From: Caldithrix abyssi | GTDB taxonomy: Bacteria > Calditrichota > Calditrichia > Calditrichales > Calditrichaceae | Length of the DNA: 52,204 nucleotides | NCBI GenBank assembly: GCA_011369465.1 | Contig: DRQG01000085.1 | Span: 1-52,204 of the forward strand | Reading direction: 5' to 3' | Shown: piece by piece, positions 43,110 through 51,795 of the stretch | How positions within the stretch are numbered: the first letter of the stretch is position 1 | Layout of the letters: each line of letters opens with the position of its first letter | The notes under the pieces: generated by a model | Databases searched by the model: none | What the model was told of the DNA's origin: nothing | What the model saw: only the letters and a program-made list of their open reading frames with translations | Translations under genes and position numbers: made by a program

Positions 43110-46100
43110 TCATTTTATTAGGACCATTTTCCTCGTAATTCTTTTATTAACTTTGTTGAGTATTATAGAATAAAAATATACACCGCTGCTCAATGCGTCC
43201 GTGTTCAACCTTAACTCATGCATTCCTGCGGATTGATAACCATTCACAAGCGTACGTATTTTTTGGCCGAGTACGTTGTACAAGATGATTTGTACCCGTC
43301 CGCCTGCCGCGAGTGAATATTTAATACGAGTTGTAGCGTTAAACGGATTGGGATAATTTTGGTACAGGCGCCAGTGTTTTGGTTGATGAACCGATTTATC
43401 CCCGATTGCTGTGGGAAGGTGATAAAAAAGGGTAAATGTATCCGTGGAAGTGCTTATATTTTCTCCATCGCTACTCGTAACGTACCAGTTATAGGCGCTG
43501 TCGGGTTGAAAAAAACCATTGCCGTCAAATTGAATAGATGATTCCTCAACAGGATAAACAGTGGTATCCTTCGAGTTACTGCTCAGGTATAACGCATAGG
43601 TAACCGGCGCGCCTTCTGCATCAGATGATTCTTCCCAGGAAAAAACTACATTTCCTTCGGCCGTTATGGTGTTGTCCTCCGGTTCTGTAAGTTTTGGTTG
43701 GGTCGGCGGCAGAGATTGATATCCCGTAAAAGTCACCTTTCCTTTGGAGGCATTATCATAATAATCGAAGATACTTTCTGCTATGGCCGAAGAGTCTACC
43801 GTTGTCCAAAAATTATTTTGCGCCTCTATATCATTTGGGCTGTTATTATATACGGCAAATTTGTTATTGTCCCTGTATCCGTAAAACACATTATTCCCAC
43901 GGCTATCCCGGCTTCCTCCGCCCAAATCCGGCTTCCCATTGGTTTTGATATAAATACCGTGCGACCTGCTGTGCATTAATTGTATGTTTTGAATCAGAAT
44001 ATCTTTCTGATCGCAAACAATCGGATATCCCGCCCCCCAGCTCTCGTCGCCGGCATAGTAAAATTCACAATATTCAAGAACGCACTGCTCGGAAATGGCT
44101 GTCTTGTTAATTTGAATACCGCCCCAGTCGCCGGGCAGAGGATCGCTGGAACCGTCGTTGTTGGTATCGCCGTAATAACGGTCATCTTTGTACGAGGTAA
44201 ATACAATGGGCTGATCGGCCGTGCCCCGGGCTACAAATCCGCCGTTCACCACAAAATCGGCGTTCGGCTTCATCTTAAAAACACAGCCCGGCGCTATGGT
44301 TAAAACCGCCCCCTGCAGTATGCGGATGTTGTCCGTTACCCACATAGGCAGCCCCGGATTGTCGATACGAATGTCGCTGCTGTAATCGCCTACTACCAGA
44401 CCTACGGCGTTTATGCGGCAATTGTACACATTGGTATAGCGAATCTGAGGATTGGCCTGCAGGTTTAAACGGATGGGATATCCCGCCCCCCAGCTCTCGT
44501 CGCCGGCATAGTAAAATTCACAATATTCAAGAACGCACTGCTTGGAAATGGCTGTCTTGTTAATTTGAATACCACCCCAGTCGCCGGGCAGAGGATCGCT
44601 GGAACCGTCATTATTGGTATCGCCGTAATAACGGTCATCTTTGTACGAGGTAAATACAATGGGCTCTTCTGCCGTGCCGCGGGCTACAAATCCGCCGTTC
44701 ACCACAAAATCGGCGTCCGGTTTCATCTTAAAAACGCAGCCCGGCGCTATGGTTAAAACCGCACCCTGCAGCATACGGATGTTATCCGACACCCACATAG
44801 GCAGCCCCGGATTGTCGATACGAATGTCGCTGCTGTAATCGCCTACTACCAGACCTACGGCGTTTATGCGGCAATTGTACACATTGGTATAGCGAATCTG
44901 AGGATTGGCCTGCAGGTTTAATCGGATGGGAAAACCCGCCCCCCAACTCTCGTCGCCGGCATAGTAGAATTCACAAAATTCAAGAACGCACTGCTCGGAA
45001 ATGGCTGTTTTGTTAAATTGAACACCGCCCCAGTCGCCGGGCAAAGGATCGCTGGAACCGTCGTTGTTGGTATCGCCGTAATAACGGTCATCTTTGTACG
45101 AGGTAAACACAATGGGTTGATCGGCCGTGCCGCGGGCTATAAATCCGCCGTTCACCAAAAAATCGGCGTCCGGTTTCATCTTAAAAACACAGCCCGGCGC
45201 TATGGTTAATACCGCTCCTTGATTAACACGGATGTTATCTTTCACCCAAAAAGGCAGCCCCGGATTGTCAATGCGAATGTCGCTGCTGTAATCACCCACA
45301 ACCAGGCCTACGGCATTTATACGTGAGTTGTATATTTTTGTATTACGAATTACCGGATTGGCTTTCAGATTAAGACGGATGGGAAAACTCACCGCCCAAC
45401 TATCGTCTCCGGCGTAAGAAATCTCACAGTATTCCAATATACACTGGCCATCGATGGCGGTGGATTCAAAAGATACCCCGCCCCACGAACCGGGCAATTG
45501 TTTGCCAGACGAGGTAAAAATAATGGGATAGGATGGTTTGCCTTTCGCTATCAATCCGCCGCGGATAACGAGGTCGGTATCGTTTCGAAAGCGGATGATC
45601 ACGCCCGGTTCGATGGTTAAAACAACGCCCTGATCAACAATAACATCTTCCGTTACTTCGTAAGGACTGTTTGCCAGCGTCCATTTCGTATCCGAAGTAA
45701 TGTGCCCTTTCACTTTTGTTACCAACCCTGCTTCCCTTGAGTACACGGTTATCGTATCGCTTTTTAAGCCGGCCGAGCTCACTTCAATATCCATCTTCCC
45801 GCTCAAAGCAGTGGCCTTTAACTGGATTGATGCCTTTCCATTTTCAGCAATAACCGGATTTTGTCCTTCCAGGATGCCGTAATCCTGTCCCTGGACAATG
45901 TCGAACGAAACAGAATGCCCCTCCTCTAAAGAAATATTTCCAACAAAATCCTGCAATTCTGCGCTAATCGTCGTTTTATCTATATTATTGGCTTCGATAC
46001 CTGAGGGATTGGCATAGGCATACAATTGATACGGCGGCCCTATGAGTTCGACAGACAACGTGAGCGGATATAGCCAGGATTTTCTCTGATAAGCCGGTAT

Positions 46101-47459
46101 ATTATATGTGATTTTAATATATAGCGTATCATCAGCTAATTCTGTACTGGTTAGATAGAATTCGATTCGGTTCGATGTATTGGTTTGTTTTTTTCGAATG
46201 GTTGTTTTGTCTTCGGCGATGATTTCAAAAGAGATACTGTTTTCCGTGAAAAATCCGGGAATGTTATCCAAACGGAAGCGATACACACCGCTCTGGTTTA
46301 TGCTGAACATAAAGTAATCGGTATCCGTCTTACTTTCACCCTGATGTGTGGCAAAGACATGATAGGATTCATCAATATGAATCTGATAGGCGGTATAAAT
46401 ATGATCCGGTTCATCCAGACCTTTCATAATACTTCCATAATCCTTCGTCTCATTCCAATGTGCTCGATGGGTAAGTATTTTTTCCGCCAAACCATAGGGT
46501 ACCGGTCTTTTTTGCTCATCATACAACCATTGTCGGTCCAGATCTACAACCCAATCGCCGCCAACGGAGGTCCCTTCATCAGAGACGATCCATGTGTATT
46601 CAAGGTCTGCAGGAAGCGGCATATTGGGATTATCGAATGTAAGGTCAGATCCTGCGTTTATCCCCGTAATCCAACCGCCTACCTTTCCGTCACAATTTAC
46701 ATCCTCTTCGTGGAACAGCAATGGTACTTTATCCTCATCCCCTCCAAACAGATAAACTCCATTAGCCCAGGGGAATAAACTATAACTATAGTTCCACCGC
46801 AAATCCCTCACAGCTTCCGAAGAATTGTCAATAACAAATTCCTGGAATACGGATAAATCTGCGTTACTTCCTAAATGTGGAGTTCCGATAGTAATCAGTT
46901 TGGCAACTTTATGCCCATCCCTTTCATCCCACCATCTATGTACGCCGCCTTCCCGACGTTGCAGATATTCCCGGGCCGCCAAACCGCCCATAGAATGACC
47001 GACCAGAATTACTTTTGAACTGCCGGTTACCTGAAGCACCTTCCGGATCATTTTGGACAGCGCGTAACCTTGTTTGACGATAGCCGATTCGTTGCTTTCA
47101 GATTCTCCAAATCTCCCGTGATCCATATAGGGTATTATTTTATTCTGATTTTTATCATAAATTCCGTCGAAGTTGATGCAAAAAAGGCTGTTATCCGAAA
47201 GGTCGTCGTAATATATTACATCATCCGAATAGAGCGAGCTCCCGAAATTTGAGTTCAAAACAGCATGAAATATTCCTTTATTTGTATAAGGATCACCCCA
47301 TAAATAATTATCGGCCATAAAATATACGGTTTTCTGCCAGGTTTTATCATTACTGTTTAAACCGTGAATAAAAATGATGGGGTAAACGGGCTTTTGTGAA
47401 AAAAGCTGACCGAAAATCAAGAAGGATAACAGAAGTACAATTTTCCATCGATTACACAT
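43110..47459 (-). CDS. Exported alpha/beta-hydrolase with Ig and tandem beta-helix repeats and T9SS domain
   Basis: A 1449-residue protein. Signal peptide (about 1-21), then an alpha/beta-hydrolase (about 25-400) with oxyanion HG (residues 32-33) in IIFIHGLNSN and nucleophile S156 in VGHSMGGLAAREYL, as in lipases and PGAP1-like esterases. About 375-575 is beta-rich and ends in an Ig-like module. From about 600 to 1215, four blocks of about 150 residues form beta-helix-like repeats; three are almost identical, and their DNA shows a 453-base period. Each contains the Asp/Asn-rich, probably calcium-binding DTNNDGSSDPLPGD. A fibronectin-like domain (about 1260-1345) and the T9SS tail starting NYPNPFNATTR follow. 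It is likely a surface lipase or esterase on a repetitive stalk. Substrate unknown. Confidence 0.88.
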   Translation of the reverse strand: MCNRWKIVLLLSFLIFGQLFSQKPVYPIIFIHGLNSNDKTWQKTVYFMADNYLWGDPYTNKGIFHAVLNSNFGSSLYSDDVIYYDDLSDNSLFCINFDGIYDKNQNKIIPYMDHGRFGESESNESAIVKQGYALSKMIRKVLQVTGSSKVILVGHSMGGLAAREYLQRREGGVHRWWDERDGHKVAKLITIGTPHLGSNADLSVFQEFVIDNSSEAVRDLRWNYSYSLFPWANGVYLFGGDEDKVPLLFHEEDVNCDGKVGGWITGINAGSDLTFDNPNMPLPADLEYTWIVSDEGTSVGGDWVVDLDRQWLYDEQKRPVPYGLAEKILTHRAHWNETKDYGSIMKGLDEPDHIYTAYQIHIDESYHVFATHQGESKTDTDYFMFSINQSGVYRFRLDNIPGFFTENSISFEIIAEDKTTIRKKQTNTSNRIEFYLTSTELADDTLYIKITYNIPAYQRKSWLYPLTLSVELIGPPYQLYAYANPSGIEANNIDKTTISAELQDFVGNISLEEGHSVSFDIVQGQDYGILEGQNPVIAENGKASIQLKATALSGKMDIEVSSAGLKSDTITVYSREAGLVTKVKGHITSDTKWTLANSPYEVTEDVIVDQGVVLTIEPGVIIRFRNDTDLVIRGGLIAKGKPSYPIIFTSSGKQLPGSWGGVSFESTAIDGQCILEYCEISYAGDDSWAVSFPIRLNLKANPVIRNTKIYNSRINAVGLVVGDYSSDIRIDNPGLPFWVKDNIRVNQGAVLTIAPGCVFKMKPDADFLVNGGFIARGTADQPIVFTSYKDDRYYGDTNNDGSSDPLPGDWGGVQFNKTAISEQCVLEFCEFYYAGDESWGAGFPIRLNLQANPQIRYTNVYNCRINAVGLVVGDYSSDIRIDNPGLPMWVSDNIRMLQGAVLTIAPGCVFKMKPDADFVVNGGFVARGTAEEPIVFTSYKDDRYYGDTNNDGSSDPLPGDWGGIQINKTAISKQCVLEYCEFYYAGDESWGAGYPIRLNLQANPQIRYTNVYNCRINAVGLVVGDYSSDIRIDNPGLPMWVTDNIRILQGAVLTIAPGCVFKMKPNADFVVNGGFVARGTADQPIVFTSYKDDRYYGDTNNDGSSDPLPGDWGGIQINKTAISEQCVLEYCEFYYAGDESWGAGYPIVCDQKDILIQNIQLMHSRSHGIYIKTNGKPDLGGGSRDSRGNNVFYGYRDNNKFAVYNNSPNDIEAQNNFWTTVDSSAIAESIFDYYDNASKGKVTFTGYQSLPPTQPKLTEPEDNTITAEGNVVFSWEESSDAEGAPVTYALYLSSNSKDTTVYPVEESSIQFDGNGFFQPDSAYNWYVTSSDGENISTSTDTFTLFYHLPTAIGDKSVHQPKHWRLYQNYPNPFNATTRIKYSLAAGGRVQIILYNVLGQKIRTLVNGYQSAGMHELRLNTDALSSGVYFYSIILNKVNKRITRKMVLIK
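43885..45655 (-). repeat. Four tandem repeats with 453-base period inside the esterase gene
   Basis: The motif GCCCCCCA(G/A)CTCTCGTCG recurs at 44031, 44484 and 44937, spaced exactly 453 bases (151 codons), and a diverged version occurs at 45390. Long stretches of the two left-most copies differ by only a few bases, so duplication is recent or homogenised. The right-most (N-terminal) copy lacks the Asp/Asn-rich insert. Confidence 0.93.
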
Positions 47460-47524
47460 CGATAAAAATACCCCCTGTAAAATTCAAAAATTCGAAGACA
47501 TTTTTGTTTTACAGATATTTTAAA

Positions 47525-47564
47525 GACGGTTTGCCGGTTTCGATAATGAATTCGACAAACCGTC
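47525..47564 (-). terminator. Hairpin between lipoprotein and esterase genes
   Basis: GACGGTTTG pairs with CAAACCGTC (9 bases), with an inner TCGA/TCGA pairing. On the minus strand it follows the lipoprotein stop by about 11 bases and is followed by CTTTAAAATAT, a weak U-rich stretch. It may be a terminator or an attenuator within the cluster. Confidence 0.5.
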
Positions 47565-47574
47565 CTCAGGATAC

Positions 47575-48489
47575 TTATTTGGCAGCAGTAGGCGCAGGCG
47601 GATTTCCAACTTTCCATTTTTTCTGCATATCATCATACCACATATTTACCGATTCGAGTTTTAAGGGAAATTCAAATTTCGCTTTCTCAATAGGATTACC
47701 GGCAGCATCCGTTTTGGTTGTTATGTCATAAAATGCAAGTTTCACATTTTTCTTAGATATGATGTGCGGGAACAAAAGAATTCCCGAATAGCTGAAATCC
47801 GGCAATATTTCTTTATTGACATCATTGATCAGTTTATAGGCGTTTTTGTTTAAGGCAATCACTTGCGAAGCCAGCCCGATAGGATAGGTCATACTGAGCA
47901 GTCCCTTGGGCCGTTCTTTTTCATACTGTTCTTCAAAATAGGTGACCCAGTGGATCAAACTTTCATCACCGTCTATCGCGCTTTTGGGAAGTACCGATTC
48001 TCCTTGTTCGCCAACTCTGTATAACTGCGGATTACCCAAAAATGTAACTGCTTTTATAGGATCTTCTCCATCTACAACCAGATAGATGCGGGCGTCTTTC
48101 ATTCTTAAAATATGGGGCGTTTTATTTGTAATTTTTATCTTAAAAGCAGCCAACAAAAATCGCCCTGTGCCAAATGTCCAACACCATCTTTTTCCGTTTA
48201 AATCGGAAGGATAGTAGCTGCTTAAGTTTAATGTTTGGAGCGCTTCGGGCAAATCATCATAGTTAAAAGAAAAGAGTTCGGGATAGTCATAGATTTTGGA
48301 GGGTGAAAGCGGATCAACCTCAATAGTAACATTGCTAATAGTTTTTGAAATATTTTGCGGGTTAGTTAGTGCATACTCATCAAAACTGAAGGTGGCAATT
48401 TTTTTTGACCCTCCGCAGCTGGTTAGATAGAGCAAAACACTGAGCAACATAAATAGATACAAAAACATAAATTTGTACAATCTGGACAT
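47575..48489 (-). CDS. Putative lipoprotein of unknown function
   Basis: A 304-residue protein with a signal peptide and lipobox LTSC at residue about 25, followed by GGSKK. The +2 Gly suggests outer-membrane sorting. The body is mixed alpha/beta with no recognised family. It contains the strand pair LAAFKIKITNKTPHILRMK, typical of beta-sandwich domains with an NxTPHxL turn, and a C-terminal Pro/Ala-rich end. A very strong ribosome binding site (AGGAGGTG) precedes it. It lies 126 bases downstream of the TPR-CHAT gene and upstream of the hairpin. Confidence 0.72.
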   Translation of the reverse strand: MSRLYKFMFLYLFMLLSVLLYLTSCGGSKKIATFSFDEYALTNPQNISKTISNVTIEVDPLSPSKIYDYPELFSFNYDDLPEALQTLNLSSYYPSDLNGKRWCWTFGTGRFLLAAFKIKITNKTPHILRMKDARIYLVVDGEDPIKAVTFLGNPQLYRVGEQGESVLPKSAIDGDESLIHWVTYFEEQYEKERPKGLLSMTYPIGLASQVIALNKNAYKLINDVNKEILPDFSYSGILLFPHIISKKNVKLAFYDITTKTDAAGNPIEKAKFEFPLKLESVNMWYDDMQKKWKVGNPPAPTAAK

Positions 48490-48615
48490 AATGACACCTC
48501 CTGTATTTGATATGTGAAATGGGCCGGTTTGAGATTATAATTTTGATTGATCTACAATTTTATATATGATGAAGAGGAATGAAAATGGAAAGAGAACGAA
48601 AATTTTTTAGTAGAA

Positions 48616-51600
48616 TTATTTTCCAATCAATATAAAAGCGGCCCAATTACGAGGGAAGGCGGTGAGGGGATCTTCAATCATTTTCAGTTTAGCCTGACGT
48701 AAAGCCGAAGAGTACTCCCGACCATCGAGTACATTTCTGTAAAATAAGTTCATCAGTTCCGGGGTCATTTTGTCCGATATTTTCCATAGAGATACAATCA
48801 TATTCCTGGCTCCGGAGTAGAGAAACCCCCTTGTTAAGGCAATCAACCCTTCTCCGCTGATTAATTTACCTAAACCGCTCTCACAACTGCTCAAAACAAC
48901 CAAATCAGCATTCAAGGCAAGATTGTACGTTTCTCCTGAATATAGCACGCCGTCATTCTCGTCCGTATTCTTATCCGGTTGAGCAAATATAAGTCCGGAC
49001 AGTTTGGGATAATTATCATTCATTAAAGTATGGGTGGCGATGTGAATATATTTGTAATCAGAACAATTCTTTTTAAAATTCTCTTCCGTAGCATCATTAT
49101 AAAAATATCCTGCCGCCGGCAAATGTTTGCTATCAAAAAGATGTATAATGGAGCGAATTTCCTTTTCCGAAAATTTGAGCGAACGATATTTGCGTTGATT
49201 TATGACAAGAGACCGATTCAGACTATCTGCCAAAATACCGCCACGAAAATCATCATCTTTACTTGCCAAAATATAGCCGTTTTGCATATCATCGCTAAAC
49301 ACAGGAGCAAAACCAAGAAAGCCTTGTGCGGTTTTTTGATCTGAACGGAGTATGCCTTCCTTTAGTCTGTACATAAAACTCATGGAATAATAATATGATA
49401 TCTCAAAACTTCGAACCAGATAATCCTGTTGTGTAAAATCATCCGCTGGTCCTTTGTTCGCTATCAAAACTTCAAACGGCACATAACTGAGCACATCGTC
49501 GGGAATGATGCGTAATCTCCGATAGTTTGCTATTTCTTTTTCCAACGGGCTTATCAACAACTTATAGGCGGAAAATGCATTTTGAAGAAATGTCTCTTTA
49601 TCATACGTTTTAAGACTGCGAATAAGATTCAGAATTATTTTCTTCTCTTTTTCCGTAAACGGTGTGTTGAAAACAGTAAATTGATTTTTTGACAAGAGAA
49701 AAATATAGAGAGTGCTATCTCCCAGAAAATACTCCAGAACTGCTTCATTTTTGGATACAGTCGCTTGAAGATTGTCAAGAGAGGGTATCCTGATACCATA
49801 TTTTAACCGGTAGTATCTCGGATATTGTTTTTCCAGAAGATTAATCAAGTTATTATATTCAATTTTAGCATTTACAAAGCGGCTTTCCAGCGCAGAAACA
49901 GCCTGACTGTCCGCCGGCGGTTGTTCTGTTTTTAGTTTGAGAAGATCGTTCTCTATTCTGTTGATACTTGTTCTTAACCAGGATTCGCGTTCTCTCAGGC
50001 TATCGGGTATGTGAGCATATCTGGTGGCAAGACTATTTTGCATAATTTCGTTTAAAAGTGAAAATCGGTTTCGTTCTGCAGCTTGTAAAGCCCAATAAAG
50101 ATGCTTTTTCTCCTTCGTTTTTTTATATAATTCATAGGTGGCAGCCAGGGCCTTTTTGTATATATAATGGGTTCTTTGTGATGAACTCATTTTTGATTCA
50201 TCAAAATGATAGGATATTTTAATTCTATCCAGTACGTCTGTACAAAGTTTATAGGTCAGGACAGAAGATTTTAAATCGTGTATATGTTGCGTTTCATTCG
50301 TATATCGCGCATAAAATATATCTGCTTTACGCTCCAGAACATTTGCCAATTCCGGAAGCGAATTTTCTATGATTTCCTGCGTTGGATTTTTATAAATATC
50401 GGTATCTGTGAATTCCGGTAGCAAGTAGTGAAGAGCTTTTTGTGAATGTTGTAAAGCGGTTGTGTATTCTTCTTTTTGAAAATACACATCGGCCAAACCG
50501 TTGTAAGTATCCGCCAGATAAAGTTTATTCTTTACCGGCATTCCGTTCAATATTTTCAGCGATTTATTGTAATAAAAAACAGCATTATCATAATCTTTCA
50601 TTTTGGTATAGGTAATTGCCATATTATTGTATACAGTATTCGCGATATTAGGATGATCAGCCCCGAGCAATTCTTGTTTTATTACCAATGCTTTTTTATA
50701 GAAATCCAGAGCCTCAGTATATCTGGCCTGCATATGATAAATATTGGCCAAATTTGCCCAGTTATTGGCCATTCTTAAATTTTTGTTATTGTACATCTTT
50801 TTCTCGATGGATAAAATCTGGCGAAAAATTTTCTCCGCCTGTATGTAATTTTCCATCAGAGCATAAACATTTGCCATATTATTTAAAATGGATATTGTGA
50901 AAGGATGTTGCTTCCCGTAACTATTCTCTATATTTGGTAGGATGTAAGTTAGAATTTTTAAAGCTTCTTCATAATCTCCTGTTTTAGCATAGATTGTGGT
51001 AATGCCAAAAAGGCCTAATAGTGTTTGCGGGTTATTTTCCCCATAATTCATTTTGAGAATAGAGTGATTTCGCTGATAATATCGAAGAGCCAATTCATTC
51101 ATGCCCAGCTCTGAATAGCAATTGCCGATATTCCCATATACAAAACTCAGTTTTGGATGTAAATCTCCTAAGTTCTTTTTCCAAATATGTTCCGCTTTTC
51201 TAAAATAATTTAATGCTTTTTGATACTTACCCATTTTATAATATATGGCGCCTAATGCAAGGTATTCGTCAGCAATTCTTGGAAAATCTTTCCCCTTATG
51301 CTGGATAATAAAATTTAGCGCTTTGGTATAATAATATCTTGCCTGGTCAAAACTGTTTGTTCTGAAAAAATAATTTCCCATACCATGATATATTATTACA
51401 AAGGTAAGATCGTTTTTATCCAATAAAGAATCCGCCAAATCAAGAGCCCGGGAATAATAAAAGAAAGCCGAATCATACTGAGCTTTTTTCAGAAAAACGC
51501 TGGCAATAGCTCCTTCGGCTTTGAAATAATTAGACCAGTCCCCCACCTTATAATATAAAGGAAGGGTTTTTTTTAGATAAAAAAGAGCGCTATCGAACTT

Positions 51601-51741
51601 TGCTTCTCTCGAAAAGTCCAGGCCTTTTGTGTGATAATTCTTAGCTTCTTTATTTGCGGGATTCGGTGAGGTATCATTCCCAATACCCATAGAAGAAAAA
51701 GGGGTGCAAAGGACAAATAATAACAAAACAATTCTAAACAC
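48616..51741 (-). CDS. Exported TPR-CHAT caspase-like protein
   Basis: A 1041-residue protein starting with GTG (GAGGAAA about 8 bases upstream). A signal peptide (about 1-19, ending SSMG) points to export. Residues about 30-460 hold roughly ten TPR units (for example YYKMGKYQKALNYFRKAE, YTKMKDYDNAVFYYNKSL). A helical connector follows, and the C-terminal part (about 690-1041) is a CHAT domain, a caspase/HetF-related peptidase, with catalytic H904 in IHIATHTLM and C953 in LSSCESGLG, plus the family-typical GEGLIALTRGF and NWAAFILIGK at the end. Both catalytic residues are present, so activity is plausible. Known relatives act as proteases, including in some defence systems, but no Cas gene is here. 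Targets may be neighbours in the cluster (inference). Confidence 0.9.
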   Translation of the reverse strand: MFRIVLLLFVLCTPFSSMGIGNDTSPNPANKEAKNYHTKGLDFSREAKFDSALFYLKKTLPLYYKVGDWSNYFKAEGAIASVFLKKAQYDSAFFYYSRALDLADSLLDKNDLTFVIIYHGMGNYFFRTNSFDQARYYYTKALNFIIQHKGKDFPRIADEYLALGAIYYKMGKYQKALNYFRKAEHIWKKNLGDLHPKLSFVYGNIGNCYSELGMNELALRYYQRNHSILKMNYGENNPQTLLGLFGITTIYAKTGDYEEALKILTYILPNIENSYGKQHPFTISILNNMANVYALMENYIQAEKIFRQILSIEKKMYNNKNLRMANNWANLANIYHMQARYTEALDFYKKALVIKQELLGADHPNIANTVYNNMAITYTKMKDYDNAVFYYNKSLKILNGMPVKNKLYLADTYNGLADVYFQKEEYTTALQHSQKALHYLLPEFTDTDIYKNPTQEIIENSLPELANVLERKADIFYARYTNETQHIHDLKSSVLTYKLCTDVLDRIKISYHFDESKMSSSQRTHYIYKKALAATYELYKKTKEKKHLYWALQAAERNRFSLLNEIMQNSLATRYAHIPDSLRERESWLRTSINRIENDLLKLKTEQPPADSQAVSALESRFVNAKIEYNNLINLLEKQYPRYYRLKYGIRIPSLDNLQATVSKNEAVLEYFLGDSTLYIFLLSKNQFTVFNTPFTEKEKKIILNLIRSLKTYDKETFLQNAFSAYKLLISPLEKEIANYRRLRIIPDDVLSYVPFEVLIANKGPADDFTQQDYLVRSFEISYYYSMSFMYRLKEGILRSDQKTAQGFLGFAPVFSDDMQNGYILASKDDDFRGGILADSLNRSLVINQRKYRSLKFSEKEIRSIIHLFDSKHLPAAGYFYNDATEENFKKNCSDYKYIHIATHTLMNDNYPKLSGLIFAQPDKNTDENDGVLYSGETYNLALNADLVVLSSCESGLGKLISGEGLIALTRGFLYSGARNMIVSLWKISDKMTPELMNLFYRNVLDGREYSSALRQAKLKMIEDPLTAFPRNWAAFILIGK

Positions 51742-51795
51742 TATGTAGTTTCCTCACTATGGCGGAATCAACTTTAAAACGACACTATTTTTTGG

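Noticed and set aside
43885-45655. Regular repeats as a possible CRISPR array
   Set aside because: The units are 453 bases, in frame and nearly identical throughout, with no short-repeat/unique-spacer pattern; they encode protein repeats.
46185-46778. A 197-codon plus-strand frame
   Set aside because: Antisense to the esterase gene and without ribosome binding site or domain.
48616-51741. TPR-CHAT as part of a type III-E CRISPR (Craspase) system
   Set aside because: No Cas7-11-like effector, Cas1/Cas2, sigma/Csx30-type partner or array is in the window, and this protein has a signal peptide, which argues against a cytoplasmic defence complex.
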